A stretch of 64,000 nucleotides of DNA from JADJLQ01 sp031417835. Lineage in GTDB: Bacteria; Bacteroidota; Bacteroidia; Chitinophagales; Saprospiraceae. Positions 25,010 through 33,773 of this stretch are shown in pieces. Below the pieces are notes generated by a model. That model saw nothing but the letters and a program-made list of their open reading frames with translations, was not told the DNA's origin and did not search any database. Position 1 is the first letter of the stretch. Each line of letters starts with the position of its first letter. The translations under genes were made by a program, and so were the position numbers. The stretch is from NCBI GenBank assembly GCA_031417835.1, contig JANOWJ010000205.1, positions 1-64,000 on the forward strand, read 5' to 3'.

Positions 25010-26569
25010 ATGAGGTCGATCTGGACAAAAACAATGTCTTTACTCACAACGCCTAAAAGCATTCTGAACCTTGCATTATTCAGAATAGCGTTTGGGTGCA
25101 TCATGCTATGGGAGGTCTATCGATATGTGGCCGATAAGAGGATCTACCGATATTGGTTAAAGCCAATATATCATTTTACGTATGAGGGCTTTGATTGGGT
25201 ACAACCTTGGTCTGGTGATTGGATGTATTGGCACATGTATTTTATTGGCCTGCTAGCCATTTTAATCATTGTAGGCTTATTTTATCGTGTAGCTGCTGCA
25301 CTATTCTTCCTGTTTTTCACCTACACCTTCCTATTAGAGCAAGCCAAATATCTTAATCACCTTTACTTAGTATGTCTGGTAAGTTTTTTAATGATTTTTA
25401 TACCAGCAAACAAAAATTATTCCTTAGATGCACGCATTTGGAAAGGAATCAAAACTGATTATGTTCCAGCATGGACCATTTATCTCATGGCCTTCCAGAT
25501 TGGTATAGCATACTTTCTAGGTGGTGTTGCAAAGCTGAATGCCGATTGGCTGATTTATGCAGAACCTATGAAACACTGGATAAGACCTAAGACTGATTTT
25601 CCACTTATTGGGCATCTATTTGATCAAGCTTGGGTAGCTTATGGCATGTCCTGGAGCGGACTACTTCTGGATCTTTTAGCGCCGATCTTATTATGTTTTC
25701 GCCGTACAAGACCGTTTATGTTTGCTGCCTTATTTCTCTTTCATTTGATCAATGACCGACTATTTTCAATTGGCATTTTTCCATGGTTTATGATATTGGC
25801 CACGATCTTGTTCTTTCCGCACGATTGGTTTATAAAATTTCGAGCCGCCATTAAAAACAAAACACTACATCATAGATTTTATATTCTGGCTGGCGCTATT
25901 ATTTTTATGTTTATCTGCTATTATTTTCACCGTCCGTTTGATTGGGTACCTATAGTGATCGGGGGTATAGCCGGCAGCCTGCTGACCTGGTTGTTTTTAG
26001 ATTTGCGCCACCCCACGATTGTACCTCTTCCAAAAAATAGTAAAAGAGTCATCCCAGCGTTTACCGTTCACAGTGTCACGGTCGGGTTGATTGGCTTATG
26101 GTGCCTGATACAAATCATCTTTCCACTCCGACATTATTTTATACCGGGTAATGTGAGTTGGACAGAAGAGGGGCATCGATTTTCATGGCATATGAAGTTG
26201 AGGAGTAAAAATTGTAAGATTAATTTTTTTGTGTATGATCCTGCCACTAAACAGAAACAACATGTCGATCTCAATAAAATATTGGAGCCTTGGCAAATCG
26301 CTAAAATGAAATCGAGGCCCTATATGATTTTACAATTTGCACAATATCTTCAAAATTTATTCGGTAACAGAGGCAAAAAAATTGAAATCAGGGTAGAAGC
26401 CAGCGCGCAACTGAATTATAGGGCATTCCAACCATTCATTGCTTCTAATGTTGACATTTCCAAACAACATTTTTCCGAATTTAGTCATAATCATTGGATC
26501 TTGCAGCTCGATGAGTCCCAACGGCCTAATCCTCAACAAGCAGAGGGTGAAGAAGATATCAATGAATAG
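25010..26569 (+). CDS. HTTM-domain membrane protein, paralog 2
   Basis: A 519-residue polytopic protein related to the HTTM protein at 4970-6355. Both share the order of landmarks: FRIAFG near the N-terminus, a YWLKPIYHFTYEGFDW loop, YLNHLYLVCLVSFL, VAKLNADWL, FHLINDRLFSIGIFPW and RHYFIPGNVSWTEEGH. This copy is longer, with two extra membrane segments (about residues 285-335) and an acidic tail. The family is named for similarity to vitamin K-dependent carboxylase membrane regions; bacterial function is unknown. Confidence 0.85.
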   Translation: MRSIWTKTMSLLTTPKSILNLALFRIAFGCIMLWEVYRYVADKRIYRYWLKPIYHFTYEGFDWVQPWSGDWMYWHMYFIGLLAILIIVGLFYRVAAALFFLFFTYTFLLEQAKYLNHLYLVCLVSFLMIFIPANKNYSLDARIWKGIKTDYVPAWTIYLMAFQIGIAYFLGGVAKLNADWLIYAEPMKHWIRPKTDFPLIGHLFDQAWVAYGMSWSGLLLDLLAPILLCFRRTRPFMFAALFLFHLINDRLFSIGIFPWFMILATILFFPHDWFIKFRAAIKNKTLHHRFYILAGAIIFMFICYYFHRPFDWVPIVIGGIAGSLLTWLFLDLRHPTIVPLPKNSKRVIPAFTVHSVTVGLIGLWCLIQIIFPLRHYFIPGNVSWTEEGHRFSWHMKLRSKNCKINFFVYDPATKQKQHVDLNKILEPWQIAKMKSRPYMILQFAQYLQNLFGNRGKKIEIRVEASAQLNYRAFQPFIASNVDISKQHFSEFSHNHWILQLDESQRPNPQQAEGEEDINE

Positions 26570-26691
26570 TGGGTTGAAGTAGAACTACACTTCCAATCTA
26601 TAATCTTCCTTCCTACCAAATATTTTTACATAGCTCTGTAACCTTTATGTTAAATTCCAGTATTTAAATCAAAGCCGCAAAAATAAAACGC

Positions 26692-27231
26692 GTGGGTCTG
26701 ACCGATGAAGTACTAATGCAGAAAGTTAAAGAGGGAGATCTCTCTCATGCTGCACTATTGTTTCACCGGCATCACAAGAAGATATACCATTACCTAGGCA
26801 AGATGTCAGGCGACTATCATCTGGCTGAAGATCTTACGCAGAATGTTTTTGAAAAATTGATTCAATATCGGAAAAGTTTTGATTCGGCTCAAAATTTTGA
26901 AGGGTGGGTCTACCGGATAGCAAAAAACACATTCATCGATCATGTGACTCAGCATAAAAAATTGCCCGTACGCTCTGGGCTTGAATCCTTGGAAACAATG
27001 CCAGCTATGATAGATGGCCAACGTGAAGAGGAAGAAGATGCTAAATTGTCTAGAGCGATGGCCGCTTTATCAGAAGATGATCGGGAGTTATTGATTTTGA
27101 CCCGGTTCAAAAAAATGAAATATCATGAGGTAGCTGCTATGCAACAAACGACGGAGAACAATATTAAAGTAAAAGTATATCGAGCTGTAGAAAAATTAAG
27201 GACCCATTTTTTCCAATTGGAATCATTATAA
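26692..27231 (+). CDS. RNA polymerase ECF-type sigma factor
   Basis: A 179-residue sigma-70 family protein with a GTG start. Region 2 is visible as LFHRHHKKIYHYLGKMSGDYHLAEDLTQNVFEKL, split here by position (about residues 22-60), with the EGWVYRIAKNTFIDH helix; region 4 is ALSEDDRELLILTRFKKMKY with the helix-turn-helix following. The next gene, 9 bp downstream, encodes a membrane protein of the right kind to be its anti-sigma factor. Confidence 0.92.
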   Translation: MGLTDEVLMQKVKEGDLSHAALLFHRHHKKIYHYLGKMSGDYHLAEDLTQNVFEKLIQYRKSFDSAQNFEGWVYRIAKNTFIDHVTQHKKLPVRSGLESLETMPAMIDGQREEEEDAKLSRAMAALSEDDRELLILTRFKKMKYHEVAAMQQTTENNIKVKVYRAVEKLRTHFFQLESL

Positions 27232-27240
27232 GTAAAGATT

Positions 27241-28008
27241 ATGGAACAAGAGAGACTCACCGCATTACTGCTACAATACATCGATCATCAGCTTGCACCT
27301 GATCGTATGGAAGAAGTGCGACAATGGCTGGCTGAAGACAAAGAGTTGCAGGCACATTATCATCAATTACTGAATATATCTAACGCTATGAATAGTACAC
27401 CCGGTGAAGTGCCTTCTGAGCGGATGGAGGCGAGATATGATCAATGGCTAGATACAGTTCAAAAAGGGCAACATAAAAAAACCATGCAACTCACCCTATG
27501 GTATCGCATAGCGGCTAGTCTTTTGGTTCTTGTCGGTTCTGTAGCCATCCTGGTCTCTATCCGCACGCTGAATAACCAACGAAAAGAACTTGCGCTGATC
27601 CAACAAGAGCTGGAGAAAACCAAACAACTCGTCATCGCTGACCTTACCAACCGCCAGTCAGCTAGTCAACGGATGAATGCAGTCTACACCGCTCAGGAGA
27701 TTACGCATCCCGATGCAGATATTATAAATCTGTTGATCAAAACGATGAATGAAGACCCTAACTCTAATGTCAGAATGGTCGCGTTAGAGTCACTGAGTAA
27801 ATATTATTTACAGCCTGAAGTGCGGACTGCTCTCATCACATCCATGGCTTATCAAAAAGATCCTGTAGTACAAATAGCCTTAATACAACTGCTGGTACAA
27901 ATGAAAGAAAAAGTAATCCTTAAAGATCTGGAAGCTATAACCCAACAACCGGGACTCATCAAAGCCGTCAAAGACGAGGCTTATAAAGGAATATTCAAGT
28001 TAACTTAA
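27241..28008 (+). CDS. Putative anti-sigma factor with C-terminal HEAT repeats
   Basis: A 255-residue single-pass membrane protein. The N-terminal cytoplasmic part (residues 1-80) has the size and acidic helix pattern of an anti-sigma domain, but lacks the zinc H-x3-C-x2-C motif. A membrane segment lies around residues 86-106, then a coiled-coil (RKELALIQQELEKTKQ). The C-terminal ~95 residues read as HEAT repeats (NVRMVALESLSKYY, VVQIALIQLLVQMKE). It is in an operon with the sigma factor and two DUF4097-type proteins, so it likely senses an envelope signal. Confidence 0.75.
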   Translation: MEQERLTALLLQYIDHQLAPDRMEEVRQWLAEDKELQAHYHQLLNISNAMNSTPGEVPSERMEARYDQWLDTVQKGQHKKTMQLTLWYRIAASLLVLVGSVAILVSIRTLNNQRKELALIQQELEKTKQLVIADLTNRQSASQRMNAVYTAQEITHPDADIINLLIKTMNEDPNSNVRMVALESLSKYYLQPEVRTALITSMAYQKDPVVQIALIQLLVQMKEKVILKDLEAITQQPGLIKAVKDEAYKGIFKLT

Positions 28009-28065
28009 TAGATATCTACATTAAACAATTACTTATTACACTATCATTTTAAAAAATTAAATCAC

Positions 28066-28845
28066 ATGAAAATTATTAGATTAAGTTTAGGTACCATAGC
28101 GCTTTTGGCCATGTTCAACAGTCAGGCACAAGAATATAAAGTACCTAAAACCTCAGGACGATTGGAACTTCATATCGGAAGTGTCACAGTAGAAGGTACG
28201 ACAGGTAACGAAATTATTTTTACATCCAAAGATGGCACCAACGGTAAAGATGATCGTGCCACCGGATTGGTCGCTATCAATGGCTCCGGACTACAAGACA
28301 ATACAGGGTTGGGCATCCATGTGACTACCAAAGGCGATGCTGTAGTGGTCAACCAGCTTAAAAAAACAAAATCTCCCGAAATAAAAGTACTTGTACCTAA
28401 AGGAGTAATCATATCCTATGATTATGAATCTCAGTATGGCTCGGAAGCTAAATTTAATAACCTGGAAAATGAATTGGAGATTTCAGCTACCTATAATGGT
28501 GTGGAGTTAACCAATGTAACAGGACCGGTGACCGTAAAAACAATTTACAGTTCGATCGATGCTCAATTTGCAGCCAATGTCAAAGGACCAATTTCATTAA
28601 TATCGATCTACAGCACCGTAGATGTTGCTCTTCCAATTACACTCAAGGCCGATTTGAGTATGAAGACCTCCTATGGCGAGATGTTCGTAGCTCCTGAGTT
28701 TAAAATCGAAATGGATCGTACGACTGACAAAGAGGGCGAGCTGGTCAATATGTCAGCCAATAAAGTACTCGGCAAAATAAATGGTGGCGGCTTAAAACTG
28801 GATCTCAGATCAGATTATAGCAAGATCTATCTTAGAAAAAAATAA
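28066..28845 (+). CDS. DUF4097-type exported protein, copy 1
   Basis: A 259-residue protein with a signal peptide (cleavage after NSQAQ). The mature part is a right-handed beta-helix-like series of short strands: GRLELHIGSVTVEGTTGNE, YESQYGSEAKFNNLENELEI, NGVELTNVTGPVTVKTIYSS, ending LDLRSDYSKIYLRKK. This is the DUF4097/adhesin-like pattern. It and its neighbour at 28901 share the same ending (YxxxYLRKK). Probable target of the sigma/anti-sigma pair upstream. Confidence 0.75.
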   Translation: MKIIRLSLGTIALLAMFNSQAQEYKVPKTSGRLELHIGSVTVEGTTGNEIIFTSKDGTNGKDDRATGLVAINGSGLQDNTGLGIHVTTKGDAVVVNQLKKTKSPEIKVLVPKGVIISYDYESQYGSEAKFNNLENELEISATYNGVELTNVTGPVTVKTIYSSIDAQFAANVKGPISLISIYSTVDVALPITLKADLSMKTSYGEMFVAPEFKIEMDRTTDKEGELVNMSANKVLGKINGGGLKLDLRSDYSKIYLRKK

Positions 28846-28900
28846 GCTCTGAAATAAAAATCATCGATAATCTTTGGTACAACCATTCAAAAAATAAATT

Positions 28901-29638
28901 ATGAAACTATTCTATATATGCATCTGTACCGTTTGCACTTTATCAGTCCTGGCTCAAAGTACGATCTCAAAATCCATACCACTAGCCAACGGTCAAAAAA
29001 TAGACATGCATTTTGATTATCCCAATCTTATCCGGGTGAGCAATTGGGCAAAAAATGAAGTATCAATCACTGGTACCGTGAGCATCAATGGCGGTGAGAG
29101 TGATGAGGCGTTTAAACTTACCTCTACAGTGACTGATGGGACTTTGATCATCGAAGGAGAAATCCCAGCAATCAAAGACCTTCCCCAGCGTATAACTGTA
29201 AAACACAATGGGGTGAAAATGGTGTTTAAAAATAAAAAAGAATTGGAAAACTATAAAAAGGAACATGGTGCCCAATTTGAAATGACTTCTTGGGGGCACG
29301 ATGTCGACATTGTCCTAGATATAAAGGTACCATTGAACTCTACCGTATGCATCAAATCGATCTATGGCTTTATCGAACTCAAAGATCTGACCCCGACGAT
29401 GCCGCTCACTGCTGAATCTACGTATGGCGGAGTAGATGCGGCTTTAAATTCTTCGAGTGTTGGCGAATTGTTTGCCTCCACAGATTATGGAGAAATATAT
29501 ACAAATCTGGATGTTAAATTTTCCGGCGAAGGTTTAAAACAACGCGATTTTCATACAGAAGTCAATGCTAAACCCGGCAAAGGGACTAAATATAGTTTTG
29601 AATCTAAGTATGGCAATGTTTATCTAAGAAAAAAATAA
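28901..29638 (+). CDS. DUF4097-type exported protein, copy 2
   Basis: A 245-residue paralog of the preceding gene product, with signal peptide (VLAQ). Landmarks: YPNLIRVSNWAKNEVSITGT, YGFIELKDLTPTMPLTAEST, GELFASTDYGEIYTNLD and an ending FESKYGNVYLRKK. A Lys-rich insert (about residues 105-125) is absent in copy 1. It closes the sigma factor operon; a terminator-like hairpin lies at 29912-29954. Confidence 0.75.
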   Translation: MKLFYICICTVCTLSVLAQSTISKSIPLANGQKIDMHFDYPNLIRVSNWAKNEVSITGTVSINGGESDEAFKLTSTVTDGTLIIEGEIPAIKDLPQRITVKHNGVKMVFKNKKELENYKKEHGAQFEMTSWGHDVDIVLDIKVPLNSTVCIKSIYGFIELKDLTPTMPLTAESTYGGVDAALNSSSVGELFASTDYGEIYTNLDVKFSGEGLKQRDFHTEVNAKPGKGTKYSFESKYGNVYLRKK

Positions 29639-30006
29639 CTACATTTTCAGTGGTAATCCTTCTGTGCTTATAAAAATTTTAAGGTTCATTCGTGTAACTT
29701 AATTCAGAAGGAAGAGTTTACATTATACTCAGACGATTATAATAACAGTTTAACGTTTTTTTAATGAACTAAACTGCACCGATCACCCGTAGCGGGTGAT
29801 AGCTGCATGAAGAGTTGATAATAAATTTGTGAATGATTTGAATGGTACACACCGTGTAACTTCCGGTCATCCGAAGAGCTTAGTATTGATTTAGAGTGAG
29901 TCTTTTCATATACCCAGCATGATTCTAAACGGGAAGCATGGCTGGGTTTTTTTATAGTAATATTGGTCTGTTTTATTTTTCCTGAACGATCAGCTTCCTA
30001 AAGGAT
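29639..30006. other. Intergenic region with hairpins
   Basis: No gene seen. Besides the terminator at 29912-29954, a 7-bp hairpin ATCACCC/GGGTGAT lies at 29782-29800. The string CGTGTAACTT occurs twice, near 29692 and 29854. Confidence 0.5.
29912..29954 (+). terminator. Rho-independent terminator
   Basis: ACCCAGC (29912-29918) pairs with GCTGGGT (29941-29947), extended by CAT/ATG pairing with a bulge, and is followed by a run of seven T. It would end transcription from the DUF4097 operon. Confidence 0.8.
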
Positions 30007-30966
30007 CTAAAAGTCATCAAGGATAATATCAGGATGATTTAACCGGATCTCTTGTACAGACCGATCAAGCTGTTTTAAAAAATCAATATACTCAGGAGAG
30101 TTGTTGTGTAAAGGCTTATGATTTCTGGACTTTTTGATCTGATGCAGCCGATCCATCAATACGATAGTAGCTTTGGACATATACGTTTTACAAAATAAAT
30201 CCCAGATGTAGTCAATCGCCAGATCATTTGGATGTATCATATCGCTTTTATAAAATCGATAATCTCTCAAGTCATCCAGTAAGATCTCATACGACGGAAA
30301 ATAATGCAATCGATCGTATTTAGCCGTCAATGTCTCTGTCGCGAGTATCAATCGTGCTTTGCTGCGACTGTTATCTGTAAATCCTTCTTTTAAATATCTA
30401 ATCGGGCTGATCGTAAGTATAATGTTCAGGTCCGGCCTCCAATCACATAAAGATTTAATCCATTGTTCGCTTGCGGCAACAATCTCTTCTACGCTCAACA
30501 TCGTCCGATCAAAATGGCTGGAAGGTATTTTATGACAGTTTGCTACAATCTCACCACTCAATCGATGCCGATAAACTAATGCAGTACCTAATGTACAGAT
30601 CAGCAAGGCTGATTTTTTAAAATGTTCAAGAGCGGAAAACATTTGTTCGTTCATCCTTTGCAAGACATTCTCTTTATCCATATCAGAAAAAGATCCATGA
30701 TGGTGAAGGCCATGAAACAGCCCATTTTGATAAACCAAATCTGATGACGACCACTGCTTTCCTTCGATCAATGTCATGAGTTGATGGCCAATACTTATGG
30801 GATTGTATACGATGCCGCATGGATTGCAATAGGAATTAAAATACACCTCCCTAAATTTAACATGTAGGTGTTCAGAGAAGCAGGACCCAATGTTAAAGAT
30901 AGCATGAGGATAGGCCAACTTGAATGCTGACGAGGCGATGTGAATCGGAGTTCGGAATTTATCCAT
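30007..30966 (-). CDS. GSCFA-domain protein
   Basis: A 319-residue protein; I start it at the ATG at 30966 (MDKFRTPIHI), since the longer frame to 31032 would cross the divergent gene's upstream region. The name-giving motif IGSCFSEH is at about residues 25-32, followed by NPCGIVYNPISI and later ILTISPIRYLKEGFTDNSRS, DMIHPNDLAIDYIW. These blocks correspond to an SGNH/GDSL-hydrolase-like fold with Ser and D-x-x-H. The family is widespread in Bacteroidota; substrate unknown. Confidence 0.88.
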   Translation of the reverse strand: MDKFRTPIHIASSAFKLAYPHAIFNIGSCFSEHLHVKFREVYFNSYCNPCGIVYNPISIGHQLMTLIEGKQWSSSDLVYQNGLFHGLHHHGSFSDMDKENVLQRMNEQMFSALEHFKKSALLICTLGTALVYRHRLSGEIVANCHKIPSSHFDRTMLSVEEIVAASEQWIKSLCDWRPDLNIILTISPIRYLKEGFTDNSRSKARLILATETLTAKYDRLHYFPSYEILLDDLRDYRFYKSDMIHPNDLAIDYIWDLFCKTYMSKATIVLMDRLHQIKKSRNHKPLHNNSPEYIDFLKQLDRSVQEIRLNHPDIILDDF

Positions 30967-31069
30967 GTATACAAGCTCTAAGGTACTATTTATGGACATA
31001 GTCAGCCATAAACCCAGCCATTTGATTAGCACCCTATACTTGCTTATTTTGTGCGATTATTCGTGTAAC

Positions 31070-32401
31070 ATGAGTCTGTGGAATAAATTATTTAAACCTG
31101 TCGATCTAAGCCCTCCCATAGAGCGGTTTCAAGCCCATTTTGGACGATTTACAGATGCCAACAAGACTCCGGATCAACATGAGGCCTGGGATGCAGCCAT
31201 GTCCCATTTTGAACAGCGAGATTATCCATTGGCTTTGGATCGATTTATATATTATATCCAGGATCCGGCTAAATCAAATATCATTAGAAAAGACAATTCA
31301 ACCAACTCATTTCAAATCTTGCAAGGATCAAAGACGATCGAGGTCCAAGTAAAAAACGGCCATCTCCAAGTACAATGTCATGTTGCTATCGCGGAACAAT
31401 TGCATATTGGATTCATGAGACGATTATTAGACCTTAATTACGAATTGAAGTATGTGCGGTATGGCCTATCGGATGAGCAAATCGTCACTTTACTTTTTGA
31501 TACCGCCTTAGATGATGCCTCGCCTTACAAACTATATTTTGCACTCAAAGAACTTTCGATTCATGCTGACAAACAAGATGAACTGTTGGTCAATGAATTT
31601 GGATTTTTAAAACCGATTCAGGCAGGACGCGTGGAAGCACTACCGGCTATAGAACAAGCTCATAAACTTGATTTTATTAAAAAAAGTATTGCAAAAGCGA
31701 TTGATATCATTGACAAAGGCCGATTAAAAATAGAACAATACCCTGCTGCTGGGGGGTACATCTTATTGGCCTTATTGTATAAGTTGGATTATCTCATCAG
31801 GCCGGAAGGATCGTTGATGGATAAAATAGAATTGATCCATAAGTCTTACTTTTCGCAGGATAATAAAAATTTGCTCCAGAAGCTAAAACAGATGCGACTG
31901 GATCTTTCGAAGATTGGACTATTGAGTGATCAGGACATCCTCCACGACCTATATGTGACCACGTTTACATTTGGCATCACCTCTCCTGCCAACACCGCTA
32001 TGGTCATTGAGGTCCTGGATCGCGAAATTCAAAATTGCCGATGGTATATGGATAATCAATATCCTGAGTATGTGATCGCCATCATCGAATATGCCGCCGG
32101 CATCTGTCTATTCAACTTTGCATTACCACCACCGATCAAAGAGCTTTTTACGATGATCTATCGGGTGACCGAACCGGAATATTTTGTCCCCGTCGAAGGT
32201 TATGGTTCACTCTTAAATGAGGCTGGTCTGCCTGATCGATCTGCAATTCGTCAAGAATTAAATATGATTGAAAAAAAGTATCTAAAAGAGTATCCTTCAT
32301 TACGCCTTGATGCGAGATCTCTGGCTTACGATCAGGTCAGTTCTTTTGTATATAGTCTTATTCAAATGATTCAGCCACTTCAATTGAATAAAAACAAATG
32401 A
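31070..32401 (+). CDS. Hypothetical protein with YbjN-like N-terminal module
   Basis: A 443-residue soluble protein. I start at the ATG at 31070 (MSLWNKLFKPVD); the longer frame to 30965 would overlap the divergent GSCFA gene. Residues ~55-175 look like a YbjN/type III chaperone-like alpha-beta module (FQILQGSKTIEVQVKNGHLQ, VAIAEQLHIGFMRRLLDLNY). The rest is helical. It overlaps the protease gene by 4 bp (ATGA), so the two are translated together and likely act together. Confidence 0.65.
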   Translation: MSLWNKLFKPVDLSPPIERFQAHFGRFTDANKTPDQHEAWDAAMSHFEQRDYPLALDRFIYYIQDPAKSNIIRKDNSTNSFQILQGSKTIEVQVKNGHLQVQCHVAIAEQLHIGFMRRLLDLNYELKYVRYGLSDEQIVTLLFDTALDDASPYKLYFALKELSIHADKQDELLVNEFGFLKPIQAGRVEALPAIEQAHKLDFIKKSIAKAIDIIDKGRLKIEQYPAAGGYILLALLYKLDYLIRPEGSLMDKIELIHKSYFSQDNKNLLQKLKQMRLDLSKIGLLSDQDILHDLYVTTFTFGITSPANTAMVIEVLDREIQNCRWYMDNQYPEYVIAIIEYAAGICLFNFALPPPIKELFTMIYRVTEPEYFVPVEGYGSLLNEAGLPDRSAIRQELNMIEKKYLKEYPSLRLDARSLAYDQVSSFVYSLIQMIQPLQLNKNK

Positions 32402-33483
32402 AAGGAATCATCGAGATTTATAAAGATTACGTGGTCCAGATAGCCACCCCATACAGTACAGGTACAGGCTTTCTATTGCCACAAGAAAATCTTATCGTCA
32501 CTAATGAGCATGTGGTACGAGATAATCATGAAGTAGTGATCGAAGGAAAATTAATCACTAAACAAATGGCCACCGTGATTTTTTTAGATCAAAAATTTGA
32601 CCTGGCATTTATCAAAGTACCTCCCAGAGCACCATCGCATCAAAACATAGAAATCGAACATCTGCAAATATTGCGGGAAGGGGATTTGGTGATTGCCGTA
32701 GGTCACCCTTTTGGTTTAAAATATACGGCTACTCAAGGCATCGTATCCAATACCATGCACATGCAAAACGATATTCAATATATCCAACATGATGCGGCGC
32801 TCAATCCCGGCAATAGCGGAGGACCACTGATCAATGAAGCGGGACGGGTAGTAGGTGTCAATACATTTGTGATTCAAAATGGTAATAGTATTGGTTTTTC
32901 CTTGCCAGCCAATTATCTGAACGATACGGTAAAAGCTTTTCTATTGGGTCAGGGTGTTGAAGCCACCCGATGTGATTCCTGTGCTAATATCGTATTTGGT
33001 TTATCTGACAAAGCACATTATTGTATTCATTGCGGCGCTAAAATAAAATTCCCTTCAGATGCGGTGGCCTATGAAGCCGTCGGTATCCAGCGGACGATAG
33101 AAGATATCCTGATTCGGCTAGGCTATCCGGTCAATCTGTGCCGTCGTGGACCAAATAATTGGGAACTCATCCATGGTAGTGCGACGATAGAAATCGCTTA
33201 TCATGACCAGAGTGGATTGATATTATGTGACGCTACGCTGTGTTACTTACCCAAAACTCAGATTAAAGAGCTATACGAATATCTGCTGCGTCAAAATTAT
33301 ATCATGAAGCAAAGTAGCCTCAGCTTGAGAGGCAATGAGATCATACTCTCCATGATTATGATCGATCGACAGCTGGATGTGCAGCAAGGCTATCTCCAAA
33401 TAAAAAGCCTAATGGAGTCGGCCGACTATTTTGATGATCAATTGGTGACCAAGTACGGCGCAATCTGGAAAGTAGATGATTAA
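32398..33483 (+). CDS. Trypsin-like serine protease with zinc ribbon and YbjN-like C-domain
   Basis: A 361-residue protein without a signal peptide, so probably cytoplasmic. Residues 1-185 are a Deg/trypsin-like domain with catalytic His38 (TNEHVV), Asp68 (FDLAFIKV) and Ser140 (NPGNSGGPL). A zinc ribbon follows (Cys192, Cys195, Cys209, Cys212). Residues ~225-361 look like the YbjN-like module that also occurs in the upstream protein. A PDZ domain, usual in DegP-type proteases, is missing. The fusion suggests recruitment of substrates or partners through the ribbon and YbjN-like part. Confidence 0.8.
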   Translation: MKGIIEIYKDYVVQIATPYSTGTGFLLPQENLIVTNEHVVRDNHEVVIEGKLITKQMATVIFLDQKFDLAFIKVPPRAPSHQNIEIEHLQILREGDLVIAVGHPFGLKYTATQGIVSNTMHMQNDIQYIQHDAALNPGNSGGPLINEAGRVVGVNTFVIQNGNSIGFSLPANYLNDTVKAFLLGQGVEATRCDSCANIVFGLSDKAHYCIHCGAKIKFPSDAVAYEAVGIQRTIEDILIRLGYPVNLCRRGPNNWELIHGSATIEIAYHDQSGLILCDATLCYLPKTQIKELYEYLLRQNYIMKQSSLSLRGNEIILSMIMIDRQLDVQQGYLQIKSLMESADYFDDQLVTKYGAIWKVDD

Positions 33484-33509
33484 CGAGGAATCGAATGACC
33501 TTTAGCTTT

Positions 33510-33535
33510 GTAATATGATTTTTTAATCATATTAC
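33510..33535. terminator. Palindromic hairpin after the protease gene, at IS left end
   Basis: GTAATATGATT pairs with AATCATATTAC (11 bp) around TTTT. It lies 27 bp after the protease stop codon and just inside the predicted left end of the IS110 element. It could stop read-through into the element from either side. The T-run is only in the loop, so the mechanism is unsure. Confidence 0.5.
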
Positions 33536-33611
33536 AGTTATTATTAATGTGTTTCTTTTTTGCTACTTTTTTCTTTGTTGAAAAACAAGAAAAATGTGGA
33601 AATTGAAAATA

Positions 33612-33734
33612 AATAGCGGAGGTGAACTAGGCGAATGACTAGGTTTGGGGCCTATAATTCGAGTCAGTCCTCCGCTATTATTGATTAATAACCAAGTAGA
33701 AATTTAGGCGTCTGGGCCTACGAAAGGTGTTGGT
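33612..33734 (+). ncRNA. Candidate bridge RNA of the IS110 element
   Basis: Two consecutive hairpins with internal loops precede the transposase gene. Hairpin 1: an 11-bp stem (33612-33622 with 33669-33679) enclosing 46 nt with inner pairing (TAGGC/GCCTA, and CGAAT/ATTCG on opposite sides). Hairpin 2: ACCAA/TTGGT (33691-33695, 33730-33734), internal loop strands GTAGAAATT (33696-33704) and CGAAAGGTG (33721-33729), and apical TAGGC/GCCTA. The left strand of hairpin 2 is identical to the right end of the element at 34803-34811; the right strand (AAAGGT) is complementary to ACCTTT at the left end (33498-33503). This is the expected donor-binding-loop geometry. Confidence 0.7.
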
Positions 33735-33773
33735 ATTTAATCACATTTTTTAACAATTTAAAATGCAGTTTAA

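Noticed and set aside
33612..33679. Direct match of hairpin 1 strands to the unique left flank of the IS110 element
   Set aside because: Only the core hexamer fits; longer agreement with the flank at 33484-33491 was not convincing, so no target-guide claim beyond the hexamer is made.
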